Origin: Halieaceae bacterium
GTDB lineage: Bacteria > Pseudomonadota > Gammaproteobacteria > Pseudomonadales > Halieaceae
Length of the DNA: 40,191 nucleotides
Assembly: GCA_011524755.1 (NCBI GenBank)
Contig: WTJR01000165.1
Location: 21,168 to 61,358, forward strand
Reading direction: 5' to 3'
In this document: positions 24,744 through 32,901 of the stretch, in pieces
How the letters are laid out: the number at the start of each line of letters is the position of its first letter
Numbering within the stretch: the first letter of the stretch is position 1
Translations under genes and position numbers: made by a program
Notes under the pieces: generated by a model
The model's input: the letters and a program-made list of their open reading frames with translations, nothing else
Databases searched by the model: none
Told to the model about the DNA's origin: nothing

Positions 24744-24782
24744 AGCCTCTGACAGGCTGATTGAGTCCCGGACGGGACTTTT
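24744..24782 (+). terminator. Twin hairpins ahead of the small-protein cassette
   Basis: Two consecutive stems lie here: AGCCT/AGGCT (24744-24758, loop CTGAC) and AGTCCCG/CGGGACT (24764-24779), the latter followed by TTT. They sit 24 bases or more before the ATG at 24807. They could be a second terminator for the desaturase or a leader attenuator for the cassette. The T tract is short, so termination would be partial. Confidence 0.45.
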
Positions 24783-24806
24783 CAAACCTGACCAAGGAGG
24801 GTCTTT

Positions 24807-25076
24807 ATGCGTCACTACAGTCAATCATTCGCCATCATTCTGGCGTCACTCACAGCATTTCCCGCAGCAGCCACTCCCACCGATGCACTTATAAACAACA
24901 CGCTATCACTCCCCGCTGAGCTCAATAAGGCAATCATTGTGGACAAGGATGTTACTCAGGATATTGCCGAGCTAAGAGGGCAGCTCTGGCCGTTTATTCT
25001 CGGTGTCGTCGCTGTCGACCTCGCTCTGCAAACTTACTATTACGGCGTCTATGTCCCCCAAACGCGAGGACAGTGA
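24807..25076 (+). CDS. Small secreted or membrane-anchored protein of unknown function (C39 cassette gene 1)
   Basis: I do not recognise this protein. The 89-residue product begins with a signal peptide (MRHYSQSFAIILASLTAFPAAA, cleavage about 22/23). It leaves a mature part of about 67 residues with an acidic stretch (VDKDVTQDIAEL) and a C-terminal hydrophobic helix (about 60-82) ending in YYYGVYVP. A near-perfect ribosome binding site, AAGGAGG, sits 6 bases before the ATG, so it is probably made in quantity. It is followed by a two-helix protein and a C39-like peptidase on the same strand. It could be the cassette's substrate or an accessory membrane subunit. No double-glycine leader is evident. 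Confidence 0.75.
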   Translation: MRHYSQSFAIILASLTAFPAAATPTDALINNTLSLPAELNKAIIVDKDVTQDIAELRGQLWPFILGVVAVDLALQTYYYGVYVPQTRGQ

Positions 25077-25120
25077 ATCGACGTCAGCCAGCGTCAGCAG
25101 TAAGTAGCTCGTCAACACAC

Positions 25121-25139
25121 TGCCGCCCTTAGGGCGGCA
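25121..25139 (+). other. Strong intergenic hairpin within the C39 cassette
   Basis: TGCCGCCC (25121-25128) and GGGCGGCA (25132-25139) form a perfect 8-base-pair, GC-rich stem with loop TTA, followed by AAAA rather than T. It lies between the first and second small-protein genes. Without a T tract it is unlikely to terminate. It could stabilise the 3' end of a processed mRNA for the first gene, which would help make that product in excess. Confidence 0.6.
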
Positions 25140-25157
25140 AAACGGGAGGAATCGGCA

Positions 25158-25415
25158 ATGGCAGTAATAAGACCAACGTCCAGACAGCGACTGGATGACA
25201 AACTAGCTAAAGGCTTAAATACCAGGCGACGTCAGCACTTATTTTTGGTGGGAATGTTTCAGCCGTCACTGACATGGTGCGCACTGGGGCTCACGTATTT
25301 GCTCGTGAAAACGCCACAGACAGACGACGCAGTCTGGTTAAGCGGCATGCTCGCGCTCTATGCGCTGCAAATAACCACCGTCTGGTATCAATCCGAGTCG
25401 CTGTCGACACGCTGA
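25158..25415 (+). CDS. Small two-helix membrane protein (C39 cassette gene 2)
   Basis: I do not recognise this protein. The 85-residue product has a very basic N-terminus (several Arg and Lys within residues 5-26) followed by two membrane helices at about 29-50 and 58-77, separated by a short polar loop (KTPQTDDAV). This suggests both ends are in the cytosol. The ribosome binding site GGGAGGA lies 7 bases before the ATG. Its stop codon is one base from the ATG of the C39-like gene (TGATATG), so the two are probably translated together. It may anchor or assist the peptidase. Confidence 0.7.
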   Translation: MAVIRPTSRQRLDDKLAKGLNTRRRQHLFLVGMFQPSLTWCALGLTYLLVKTPQTDDAVWLSGMLALYALQITTVWYQSESLSTR

Positions 25416-25416
25416 T

Positions 25417-25995
25417 ATGCCAAATGCTGACAAGTCGAGTTTCGCGAGTCGAACCGGGGCTATGAACTTTAAACCCTTAGACTGGGGGCTTTCTTTGATC
25501 CTGGTTGCAGCACTCGCTGGACAGGTATCGCTCACTGTGGCTAGTCCAAAGCAGCCTTTGCTGCTACCCGTTATTCGGCAAACATCGTCCATCGATTGTG
25601 GTCTTGCAGCGCTTGCAATGCTCCTTAGAGACAAGGCATCGATTACAACGTCGGTGGCCGCGCTCGATAGCCTCGCTGCTGTTTTGGTTGATCCCATGAC
25701 CGCGCGCCATCGTCGAGAAGGCTACTCAGTCAGTGAATTACAAACGCTCGCAGGGGCATTCGCGTACTCATTGCAGGCGCGGAATCTCACACTAGAGGCG
25801 TTCTATACGAGTTCATTCCCCTTAATCGCATGGATTGATCCCGGGAACGGGGGACATTTCACGTTGGTGGAGGAGGTGACAGCAACATCAATAGCGTTGG
25901 CAGACCCAACTCGTGGCCGCCTAGCGATTCCCTCTAAAACTTGGCGCGAGCTGTGGCTTCAGGAAACGACAGGCATTGTCCTTGAGCTGGAATAA
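25417..25995 (+). CDS. Stand-alone C39-like cysteine peptidase (FapD-like), membrane-anchored or exported
   Basis: The C39 fold usually trims double-glycine leaders as part of peptide ABC exporters. Here it is alone: 192 residues with a hydrophobic segment at about 24-43, then a papain-like domain. The oxyanion Q55 and catalytic C61 lie in IRQTSSIDCGLAALAMLL, the histidine is H147 (GGHFTLVEEV) and the aspartate D163 (LADPTRG). The layout resembles FapD of the Pseudomonas amyloid operon, but no other fap gene is here. Start 25417 lacks a ribosome binding site and relies on coupling; ATG 25462 is an alternative. The hydrophobic segment implies a periplasmic catalytic domain. Confidence 0.82.
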   Translation: MPNADKSSFASRTGAMNFKPLDWGLSLILVAALAGQVSLTVASPKQPLLLPVIRQTSSIDCGLAALAMLLRDKASITTSVAALDSLAAVLVDPMTARHRREGYSVSELQTLAGAFAYSLQARNLTLEAFYTSSFPLIAWIDPGNGGHFTLVEEVTATSIALADPTRGRLAIPSKTWRELWLQETTGIVLELE

Positions 25996-26000
25996 TTGCC

Positions 26001-28943
26001 TTAGGTAAGGTCGTAATGCATCCAGCCCAAGTCGACCAGCGCACCACTCGCCGCTGTTTTCGCATCTGTCAGGATTACTGAGGTGCTCGCATCCGGTCGC
26101 AAGTAAGTTGAAGCAACACGCTGCAGATCATCAATCGTCGTCGAAATGATGGCATCTCTTAGCTGGCGTTTGTGCTCCGGCGTTCGGCCATAAAGTTCAT
26201 CGTAGAAGGCTTTCTTTACTTCCCCAGCGGGCGATGCAGGTTTATCCAGACTCGACATAACACTGAGAATGGCTTCCTCAAGCGCCAACTCATCGTGTTT
26301 TGCGTTCAGTAACCAGTCTATGGATGCATCGAAATCGGCCAGCGTCTCAAGATTGCGGGGATCGCGGTACGAGAAGAACCGGAAGGCGCCTACGTTCGCG
26401 TCGTGACTTGCGCCGCCACCGTAAGCACCACCTTGTTCCCTGATGCTTCGGTGTAGAAACCCATTTCGCAAGTAGGCCCCAAGTACCGCTAATACCGGTG
26501 CGTCTGGATGGCCACTTGGCACGGTTGGATACGCTTTTGCACAGAAGTTGACCTGCGTGTTGGCGGCCCAAATCTGATTATCAGTCCCGGCTTGCTCCGT
26601 CGGCGACCAGGCACCGACCGAGCTCTGCGTTGAGAGGCGACTGGCGACTGAAGATAAGCACTGCATGGCCTCCTCAATGTGATTTGAATCGGCGACCGAC
26701 AATAAATTGATCGAGCGCGTGGATAGTAGGTTATCTCTCAGCGCTGTCAGCGAGGCCCCCATCTTCTCGACCTCACCGGCATCAGCGAGGCGGTCGTCTA
26801 TTTGACGTAAGCGTTTGATTCCCTCCAGACCACTCTGTCGGTGATAGAGCGATGCGAGAGGGCTCATGCCCGCACTCGCCGCTGTCATGGCTAGGCTGTG
26901 GCCCGCGCCGCTGATGCTTTGATCGCGGCGGGCGCGCATCTGACTAATGAGCTCCTTGATGCGCCCACCTTCGTTAAACGAGGCCGATGTAAGGGTATCG
27001 ATCATTAAATTTGACTGTTCAGTCATCCGGTTCGCGAGTGCCTTTGAGGAGACCACGAGGAATCCCGAGGCCTGATCAATATCGGTGCGTGATGCGCGTG
27101 TTGATACGCTCAGACCCAAACTACCGACAGTCGCCGATTGTCGGTCCTGTACTTCGAGGTAGGAGGCATTGTTGATGCCCACTTCTGACGCGAGCGCGCA
27201 CAAAAGCGGCAGTTCGCTTTGCTGCTGCTCGGTGAGGGTTGGCAGGGCGAGCGCCATTTGCTGATAAACCAGCCCGTTGGTTCCCGCTTTGCCCACGATG
27301 TGTCGCTTGCCCTCGGTCAATGGCTTCGCGTCAAGGGCGGGTGTTAGGACGTCCTTGGGGATATCAGCGAGGCCCACTTTGGGCAGGATGCTGACATCGT
27401 CGACCTGATTTTGGCGTTGCTCGAGGTCTTTCGCGAGCTTGCGAACATTCGCAATCGCGTCTTCGTCCAGGTTGGCTCGCATATCGGCGAGTCGTTGCGC
27501 CTCGCGTTCCTTTCTGAGCTCATCGAGATCAGGATTGGGTGCCACGGTTAAGGTGATTCGGTGGGGGTTATCGAGCACCAGCGCAGTCAGTCGCTCTTTA
27601 ATGAAATTCGGCTCACGCATCTTTGCTCTCAATCGCTCGACAGCGGGACTCAAGTCGAGGGCAGCAACGGCGTCACCGTTGTGTGTGGCCGCCCCCAGGG
27701 CTCGCAGCATGAGGTTGAGACCGTACGGCATACCATCGCCCGTCACTTCTCGTTGATGGAGCTCAATTTGATGAAGAATGGCTTCCAAGCGATCCACGCT
27801 CACGCCTTCCTCAGCTGTGTGACGAATGACATCGAGTACCTGCGTTTCAAAGTCATCCACACGGTTCTGGTTGCTGCCCTCGATGCCACAACAGAGCACC
27901 ATTTCGCGCATCGAATCTTCAAGGCCACAGAGCGGCGAGGGTGCCGAACCCAAATCGTTGGTCTCCAGCCATTGCATTAATGGCGAGGCGCTATTTTCCA
28001 TGAGAACAGACGACAACAACTGTGCTTCCAGCATCGCGTCAAGATCAGCGCTCTCGCCGAGTTTCCAGCCCATGATGAGGTGGGTTTTGTTGTCGGTATC
28101 GGCGTCTTCTAACGCATAGTGATGCACAGCGCGTTTAGGCGCGTCGAATGCCTGCTCGAGTGTGACCTCGATATGCTCATCAGAGCGCTCAAACCGGCTC
28201 AAAGCCTCCCGCTCAAACACATCATGGTGCTGCGACACCGGGAGATTACCGAAAGTCAGTAAAATGGCATTACTTGGATGGTAGTGACCCTTGTAGAAGG
28301 CCATCAGCTGATCATAGCTGAGATCTGGGATAGCCTCGGGATCACCACCGCTGTTGTGGTGATAAGTACTGGTTGGGAAAAGCTCGAAACACAAACGATC
28401 CCACAGTACAGATGAAATAGACGACATCGCCCCTTTCATCTCATTAAAAACAACCCCTTTGTAGACCAGCGGTGCGTCGGCCTCATCGGAGGCTAGCTCG
28501 ACACGGTGACCTTCTTGAGCGAAATCGAGAGGATCGAGTCGAGAAAAGAAAACAGCGTCGAGATACACCGACAGTAGATTGTCGAAATCCTTAGGATTCT
28601 GTGTGGCAAAGGGGTAGGCCGTCCAATCTGAGCTCGTAAAGGCATTCATGAAGGTGTTGAGCGATCGGCGAAGCATCATGAAAAAGGGATCGCGCACGGG
28701 ATACTTTTCGCTGCCACATAGAACGGTGTGCTCCAGTATGTGGGCAACCCCCGTTGAGTCCTCCGGTACGGTCTTCAGAGCCACCATGAAGACATTTTCG
28801 TCTGAGTTCGTCGCCATATGAAGGTGGCGCGCCCCGGTCGCCTTGTGAACGTATTCCTGAACTTCCAAACCCAGTGACTCGATAGGGACGCGACGTGTCA
28901 GCTCAAATGCTGGATGGGTGGAGGGCGTTACGACTGCGTTCAT
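26001..28943 (-). CDS. M16C family zinc metalloprotease (presequence protease-like)
   Basis: Members degrade unfolded peptides inside a closing chamber of two halves. The 980-residue product has the inverted zinc motif HILEH (68-72) within VAHILEHTVLCGSEKYP, the DPFFMMLRRSLNTFMNAFTS block and a downstream glutamate in NEMKGAMSS. These are hallmarks of the PreP/Cym1 branch. The C-terminal half is catalytically inactive, as is usual. No signal peptide is seen, so it is probably cytosolic. It is the last gene of a minus-strand operon with the glutaminyl cyclase-like gene (14 bases) and mnmC. Confidence 0.92.
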   Translation of the reverse strand: MNAVVTPSTHPAFELTRRVPIESLGLEVQEYVHKATGARHLHMATNSDENVFMVALKTVPEDSTGVAHILEHTVLCGSEKYPVRDPFFMMLRRSLNTFMNAFTSSDWTAYPFATQNPKDFDNLLSVYLDAVFFSRLDPLDFAQEGHRVELASDEADAPLVYKGVVFNEMKGAMSSISSVLWDRLCFELFPTSTYHHNSGGDPEAIPDLSYDQLMAFYKGHYHPSNAILLTFGNLPVSQHHDVFEREALSRFERSDEHIEVTLEQAFDAPKRAVHHYALEDADTDNKTHLIMGWKLGESADLDAMLEAQLLSSVLMENSASPLMQWLETNDLGSAPSPLCGLEDSMREMVLCCGIEGSNQNRVDDFETQVLDVIRHTAEEGVSVDRLEAILHQIELHQREVTGDGMPYGLNLMLRALGAATHNGDAVAALDLSPAVERLRAKMREPNFIKERLTALVLDNPHRITLTVAPNPDLDELRKEREAQRLADMRANLDEDAIANVRKLAKDLEQRQNQVDDVSILPKVGLADIPKDVLTPALDAKPLTEGKRHIVGKAGTNGLVYQQMALALPTLTEQQQSELPLLCALASEVGINNASYLEVQDRQSATVGSLGLSVSTRASRTDIDQASGFLVVSSKALANRMTEQSNLMIDTLTSASFNEGGRIKELISQMRARRDQSISGAGHSLAMTAASAGMSPLASLYHRQSGLEGIKRLRQIDDRLADAGEVEKMGASLTALRDNLLSTRSINLLSVADSNHIEEAMQCLSSVASRLSTQSSVGAWSPTEQAGTDNQIWAANTQVNFCAKAYPTVPSGHPDAPVLAVLGAYLRNGFLHRSIREQGGAYGGGASHDANVGAFRFFSYRDPRNLETLADFDASIDWLLNAKHDELALEEAILSVMSSLDKPASPAGEVKKAFYDELYGRTPEHKRQLRDAIISTTIDDLQRVASTYLRPDASTSVILTDAKTAASGALVDLGWMHYDLT

Positions 28944-28957
28944 GATATGTCCTGAGG

Positions 28958-29734
28958 TTACTCGGTTTTACGCTCAATGAGCTCAACATTGAATAGGGAG
29001 GGCCAGCGCTTGCCACCCAACCAAATTGCACCTGTTTTGGGATCTACCGCAATGCCGTTCAAGACGTCTGTATCACGTCGCCGTTCACCGCGCGGAAGTA
29101 ATCCACGAAGATCAATAATACTGGTGATTATGCCTGAAGTGGGGTCTATTCGAACGATCTGGTCTGTCAGCCACACATTTGCCCAGATTTCCCCGTTGAT
29201 CCACTCGAGTTCATTGAGACGAGACACACGCCTACCGTCGTAAGTCACCTCAATCGTTCTTTTCACCTTACCGTCTTCCCAAACGGCTAGCCGGTGAGTG
29301 CCATCCGAGATCCAGAGTTGGCTGCCATCGCTGGTAACGCCCCAGCCCTCTCCCAAGAGGGGATGGGTTTCGATGATTTCCATTGAATTGGGATCCAATA
29401 CCAGCAAGTCCTGAGACCGCCAGGTGAGCACATAGATCCTACCATTGAGTTCAGCGAGCCCCTCGGCAAAATACTGATCGGGTAGTTGAGTGACCTTGCG
29501 GTTCGCCATGGATGGCCAGTCGTAGCGAGCAACGAAGGATTCACCGTAGAGGCCAGAACTTACCCAGAGCGCGTCATCCCAGATCAATAAACCCTGAGTG
29601 AAATGACCGCGGTCAATAGCACGCGTCTCTTTGGCGACGTAGTCGAATATCTGCGGTGGATTAGCAGTCGCCGTCGAGGCCAATGCCAGGCAGGCCACCA
29701 GTGCGATTGCGCTTTGAAGTATGACGTTTTTCAT
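28958..29734 (-). CDS. Glutaminyl-peptide cyclotransferase-like protein (beta-propeller type)
   Basis: This family turns N-terminal glutamine into pyroglutamate on exported proteins. The 258-residue product has a signal peptide (MKNVILQSAIALVACLALAS, cleavage near residue 25) and a five-bladed propeller. Motifs typical of the plant/bacterial type are visible: HFTQGLLIW, SSGLYGES, LTWRSQDLLVLD, GEGWGVTSDG, LNELEWINGEIWANVW and DVLNGIAVD. It lies 5 bases after mnmC and 14 before the M16C protease, so the three are probably one operon. It should act in the periplasm. Confidence 0.9.
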   Translation of the reverse strand: MKNVILQSAIALVACLALASTATANPPQIFDYVAKETRAIDRGHFTQGLLIWDDALWVSSGLYGESFVARYDWPSMANRKVTQLPDQYFAEGLAELNGRIYVLTWRSQDLLVLDPNSMEIIETHPLLGEGWGVTSDGSQLWISDGTHRLAVWEDGKVKRTIEVTYDGRRVSRLNELEWINGEIWANVWLTDQIVRIDPTSGIITSIIDLRGLLPRGERRRDTDVLNGIAVDPKTGAIWLGGKRWPSLFNVELIERKTE

Positions 29735-29739
29735 TAGCG

Positions 29740-31752
29740 CTAGCCTTTCACCAAACGCCGCTTCAAAAACCGCGCTGGTGAGACAGCTTGGTGAAGGTAG
29801 CGGGTCACAGGAGGCGGTGCGTCCATCATCTGAGACACTAGAAGTTCGGACAGCAGCGGCGCAGACGTCAAACCGCGAGACCCCAGCCCTGTCAAAACAT
29901 ACAAGCCTTTTATGTTTGGCTGCTTCTTGTCGATTAGGCGCTTTCGGTCGTGCCGAAGCTGCTCGTAGGTGGTCATGAACTCGGTTTCATTCGGTACGGG
30001 GCCGGCAATGGGCAGGTAATCAGCCGTAGCGCAACGGACGGCTGCTTGCCCTGTGCGATTTTCAGAGCCAATCGCGGAGTCCAGACAGGGGAGGTTTGAC
30101 AGCAGTTGTTGAATGTTGGTCTCGTGATCTGCTTCGCGCTCTTCCGTCGATGTTTCGTTGAGCCCATAGGTGGCGCCAATACAATGCACACTCCCTTTCG
30201 CAGGTGGTGTGTATCCCGCATGACAGACCGTGCACTTCAAATCCTTTAATGCGCCTTGAGACGGGAGCAGGGTGGTTTGTCCTCGGATCGGTTGCAGCGG
30301 CAACCAATCTAGCCTCGCATCCTTCACCGCTTCCCATGCCGTTGTGACGACGGCCGTATCACCGGTGGCAACACAGTCTCCCGTAGCGGCGATGGCAAAC
30401 CACTGGTCATCATCACTTTGGCGCAGCGTCGTATCGCCGAGACCTTCGATAACCGTGATATTTGGATGGTTGAGAAGTTCAGCACAAATGGCGCGCGGAT
30501 GAAGCCAGCCTGAGTCCGGGTAATGCTGAGCGCCCTGAGTTAGAGCTATCCCCGCGATTGATGATGCCACCTCACGACTCACGACCTTGAGCGGACTGTC
30601 CTCATCATCGAATGCAGAGGCTAATCGCTCGAGTACATCGTCCGATGACAATTGAAGGTAGCCTGATAGCGCACCGTCGATGCCTTCCTCAAGTGAACCC
30701 TCGCGAAACTTTCGCTGGTGGTGATCAACTGAAAACTCATAGGCGGTCAGCGAAAAATCAGCTAACTTGCCGTGCTTGTGAGAGGGTCGGGTGTAAATGA
30801 CGCCCTGTGGTTGTGTTGAGCCACCCGAGCCAATGGTGCCCCGCTCGAGTACGGTCACGTTGCAGTTACGCTCAGCGAGTCTTCGTGCAATGTGACTACC
30901 CGCGAGGCCTGCACCCAATACAAGGCATGACTGTGGCTTTTCGGTGCAGGCGGGTTGATCCCAGGCCGTGGGTCTTACAGGCGCCACTTGCTCTTCATTT
31001 GATGCCTGACACAGGTCTAAAACGCCGTGTAGGCACTCCCGCTTTCGACCGAAGCCAGGCCGCTTCGACACCTTGAAGCCAACATGCTCGAGCGACCGAC
31101 GCACGTCGCCTGAGGCCGTAAATGTGGCGGCATGTGCGGCATCGCGACTGAGGTTTGCCACACCGCGCAGCACGTCCGCTGTCCACATAGCTTCATTTCT
31201 CGAGGGTGTGAAACCGTCTAAGAACCACACATCGACCCACCGGTTTCCATAGGACTCGAGATCATCGAGTGCATCCGAGACATCCTCCCACCAAAAATCG
31301 ACGGTTAGGCCATCGATTAACTCAGATCGTCGGTGACAGCCGGGAATCGGCGACGGCCAGCGCTGGAGAATGGTTTCAAACTCCTGACTTAACGAAGCCC
31401 ATCGAGCGCTGGCTGCGCGCAGCTGAGACCGTGAAAGTGGGTGTTTTTCAATGGTGATGACATGGCAGCGTGCCCCCGCAGGGCCATGCTCCGACCAAGC
31501 CTGCAGGATGAGCGCCAGATTGAGTGCGGTTCCCAGGCCCAGTTCACCAATGGTGAGTGTTTCGCCAGCTTGTAGGGCCTGCATGCGGTTGATCACGTCG
31601 CCGCCCTCAATAAAGACGTAGGTGCTTTCAGCTAGCCCGTCCTCGGGGGAGTAATAATCGTCATCGAATTCGCTAGATCGTGGCGTTTCTTTTATAAAAT
31701 CGAGACGCGGGCGCGACATTAGGCGCCAATCTTTGTTGCCACGCTCGATCAT
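29740..31752 (-). CDS. mnmC: Bifunctional tRNA mnm5s2U biosynthesis protein MnmC
   Basis: MnmC finishes the mnm5(s2)U wobble base: its FAD domain removes the carboxymethyl group and its SAM domain methylates the amine. In the 670-residue product the N-terminal methyltransferase has DDYYSPEDGLAES (31-43) and the SAM motif GELGLGTALN (69-78). The C-terminal oxidase begins with the FAD motif LVLGAGLAGSHIARRLAE, near residue 280. The start at 31752 has AGGTGAG about 11 bases upstream. MSRPRLDF, 33 bases inside, lacks a ribosome binding site. It leads a minus-strand operon with the glutaminyl cyclase and M16C protease genes. Confidence 0.95.
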   Translation of the reverse strand: MIERGNKDWRLMSRPRLDFIKETPRSSEFDDDYYSPEDGLAESTYVFIEGGDVINRMQALQAGETLTIGELGLGTALNLALILQAWSEHGPAGARCHVITIEKHPLSRSQLRAASARWASLSQEFETILQRWPSPIPGCHRRSELIDGLTVDFWWEDVSDALDDLESYGNRWVDVWFLDGFTPSRNEAMWTADVLRGVANLSRDAAHAATFTASGDVRRSLEHVGFKVSKRPGFGRKRECLHGVLDLCQASNEEQVAPVRPTAWDQPACTEKPQSCLVLGAGLAGSHIARRLAERNCNVTVLERGTIGSGGSTQPQGVIYTRPSHKHGKLADFSLTAYEFSVDHHQRKFREGSLEEGIDGALSGYLQLSSDDVLERLASAFDDEDSPLKVVSREVASSIAGIALTQGAQHYPDSGWLHPRAICAELLNHPNITVIEGLGDTTLRQSDDDQWFAIAATGDCVATGDTAVVTTAWEAVKDARLDWLPLQPIRGQTTLLPSQGALKDLKCTVCHAGYTPPAKGSVHCIGATYGLNETSTEEREADHETNIQQLLSNLPCLDSAIGSENRTGQAAVRCATADYLPIAGPVPNETEFMTTYEQLRHDRKRLIDKKQPNIKGLYVLTGLGSRGLTSAPLLSELLVSQMMDAPPPVTRYLHQAVSPARFLKRRLVKG

Positions 31753-31781
31753 ACTGATAAGCTCTCACCTCGGAGAAGCGC

Positions 31782-31805
31782 CCACACTTCCGTGTGGAAA
31801 TTATA
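31782..31805 (-). promoter_or_regulatory. Candidate -10 element and leader hairpin for mnmC
   Basis: On the minus strand a perfect TATAAT (31805-31800) is followed by a hairpin, CCACAC/GTGTGG with a 4-base loop (31797-31782), then the mnmC ribosome binding site. No good -35 stands 16-18 bases upstream, so this is a partial promoter call. The hairpin could shape the mnmC leader RNA. Confidence 0.4.
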
Positions 31806-31860
31806 AGAAAGCGGCGCGTTTACACTGTTCATTGTTCGATCAATTTGTTGGGAAGTAATC

Positions 31861-32361
31861 ATGGCCTTGGGTAATTCTACGATGACATACGACCAGTTGG
31901 GCCAGCTAACGGCTCACTTGTTGCACAAAGCGTTCATCGAGACAACACGCACGGTCTCCAAAGGCGTGTTTCGGCGTCTTGTTGACGGCGAAGTAGTCCC
32001 TATCACCCAACTTGAATTTGAGGGCGATGAAACGGTTCAGCTCAACATGAAGCTGCACATGTCTGCTTATCGTGGTGACATCAACTACACGCGATTCCGA
32101 GACGGCGTGGTGGCACTGCTTCAGGAGCTTATGACGGCGCTCAGCAAAGAGGGTGCGTTGAAAACTTTCACGGCGAACGACGCAGACGGCGTTGCAACCA
32201 ATACACGCCTTTTAGGCGCGTCGGGACCCACGCAACATGGGGAAGACATCAACGTCCTCATGGTCGCAATGACGCCCTCGCAGAGTGAGCCCAAGATTGT
32301 CGTTGAGTTGATGTATATGGATCCGGATCAGTTCGTGTCAGCCAAGCGCGGCGAGTCGTGA
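31861..32361 (+). CDS. Conserved hypothetical protein, family not recognised
   Basis: The 166-residue product is soluble, with no signal peptide or membrane helix. It seems to have an alpha-beta fold: a helical N-terminus (DQLGQLTAHLLHKAFIETTR), paired strands around PITQLEFEGDETVQLNMKLHM, a long helix (FRDGVVALLQELMTAL) and C-terminal strands (DINVLMVAMTPSQ, PKIVVELMYMD). No catalytic motif stands out. GGGAAG lies before the ATG. Its 3' end overlaps that of the convergent MaoC gene by 34 bases. I cannot assign a function. Confidence 0.75.
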   Translation: MALGNSTMTYDQLGQLTAHLLHKAFIETTRTVSKGVFRRLVDGEVVPITQLEFEGDETVQLNMKLHMSAYRGDINYTRFRDGVVALLQELMTALSKEGALKTFTANDADGVATNTRLLGASGPTQHGEDINVLMVAMTPSQSEPKIVVELMYMDPDQFVSAKRGES

Positions 32362-32831
32362 TCTAACAGTTCCACCGAAGGTGGCGGTACGACTGTCACG
32401 GTTTTCTTCTCAGTCGGTGCGATCACGCGAGATTCGCCTCGACACACTTCTTTCCCATCCTGATTCTTGACGGACAGCGCCATGGTGACCCACGGCTTGC
32501 GCGCGTGCTTGTCGGTTACCGTTAAGCCAATGCTAAGGGTATCTCCCAGAAAAATGGGCGATCGAAACTCGAGGTTCTGGCCGAGATAGACAGTGCCCGG
32601 CCCCATGAACTCAAGTCCAATCACTGCGCTCACGAAAGCACCAATCAACATGCCATGACCAATACATTCGCCGAACTGCGTGGTAGCCGCATACTCGGGA
32701 TCGAGGTGCAGGGGGTTGTGATCGCCCGATACGACGGCAAAAAGTTCGACATCTCGCGCTGTGACTAAGCGGCTAACTTCGATACCATCTCCGATCGCGA
32801 GTTCGTCAAACGTTATGTTGGTGATGTCCAT
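32328..32831 (-). CDS. MaoC-like (R)-specific enoyl-CoA hydratase family protein
   Basis: Hot-dog-fold hydratases of this type hydrate trans-2-enoyl-CoA. The 167-residue product has the hydratase 2 motif with catalytic D37 and H42 (SGDHNPLHLD) and the GHGMLIGAFVSAVIG helix. A C-terminal tail of about 28 residues (after APTEK) exceeds the usual PhaJ length and is encoded partly in the 34 bases that overlap the convergent hypothetical gene. GAGGT lies before the ATG. It is divergent from fadD with a 70-base shared control region, so a fatty-acid or PHA-precursor role is reasonable. Confidence 0.9.
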   Translation of the reverse strand: MDITNITFDELAIGDGIEVSRLVTARDVELFAVVSGDHNPLHLDPEYAATTQFGECIGHGMLIGAFVSAVIGLEFMGPGTVYLGQNLEFRSPIFLGDTLSIGLTVTDKHARKPWVTMALSVKNQDGKEVCRGESRVIAPTEKKTVTVVPPPSVELLDHDSPRLADTN

Positions 32832-32901
32832 GGGGGTACCTCGCGGAAACGGCTGTTGAGTCGTTCAAAAATACCATAATCAAAAAAACGGGGTTAACCG
32901 A
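32832..32901. promoter_or_regulatory. Divergent promoter region between the MaoC gene and fadD
   Basis: This 70-base gap is AT-rich in its centre. For the MaoC gene (minus strand) TTAACC and TATTTT about 18 bases apart are a possible promoter pair. For fadD the signals are unclear; TAATCA is a weak -10 with a short 15-base spacer from TTGAGT. I recognise no FadR or PsrA operator. Confidence 0.3.

Noticed and set aside
24744..24782. Metabolite riboswitch ahead of the C39 cassette
   Set aside because: Only two simple stems are present; I recognise no conserved aptamer core.
27561..27980. Open frame opposite the M16C protease
   Set aside because: A shadow of a conserved coding region, with no ribosome binding site or recognisable domain.
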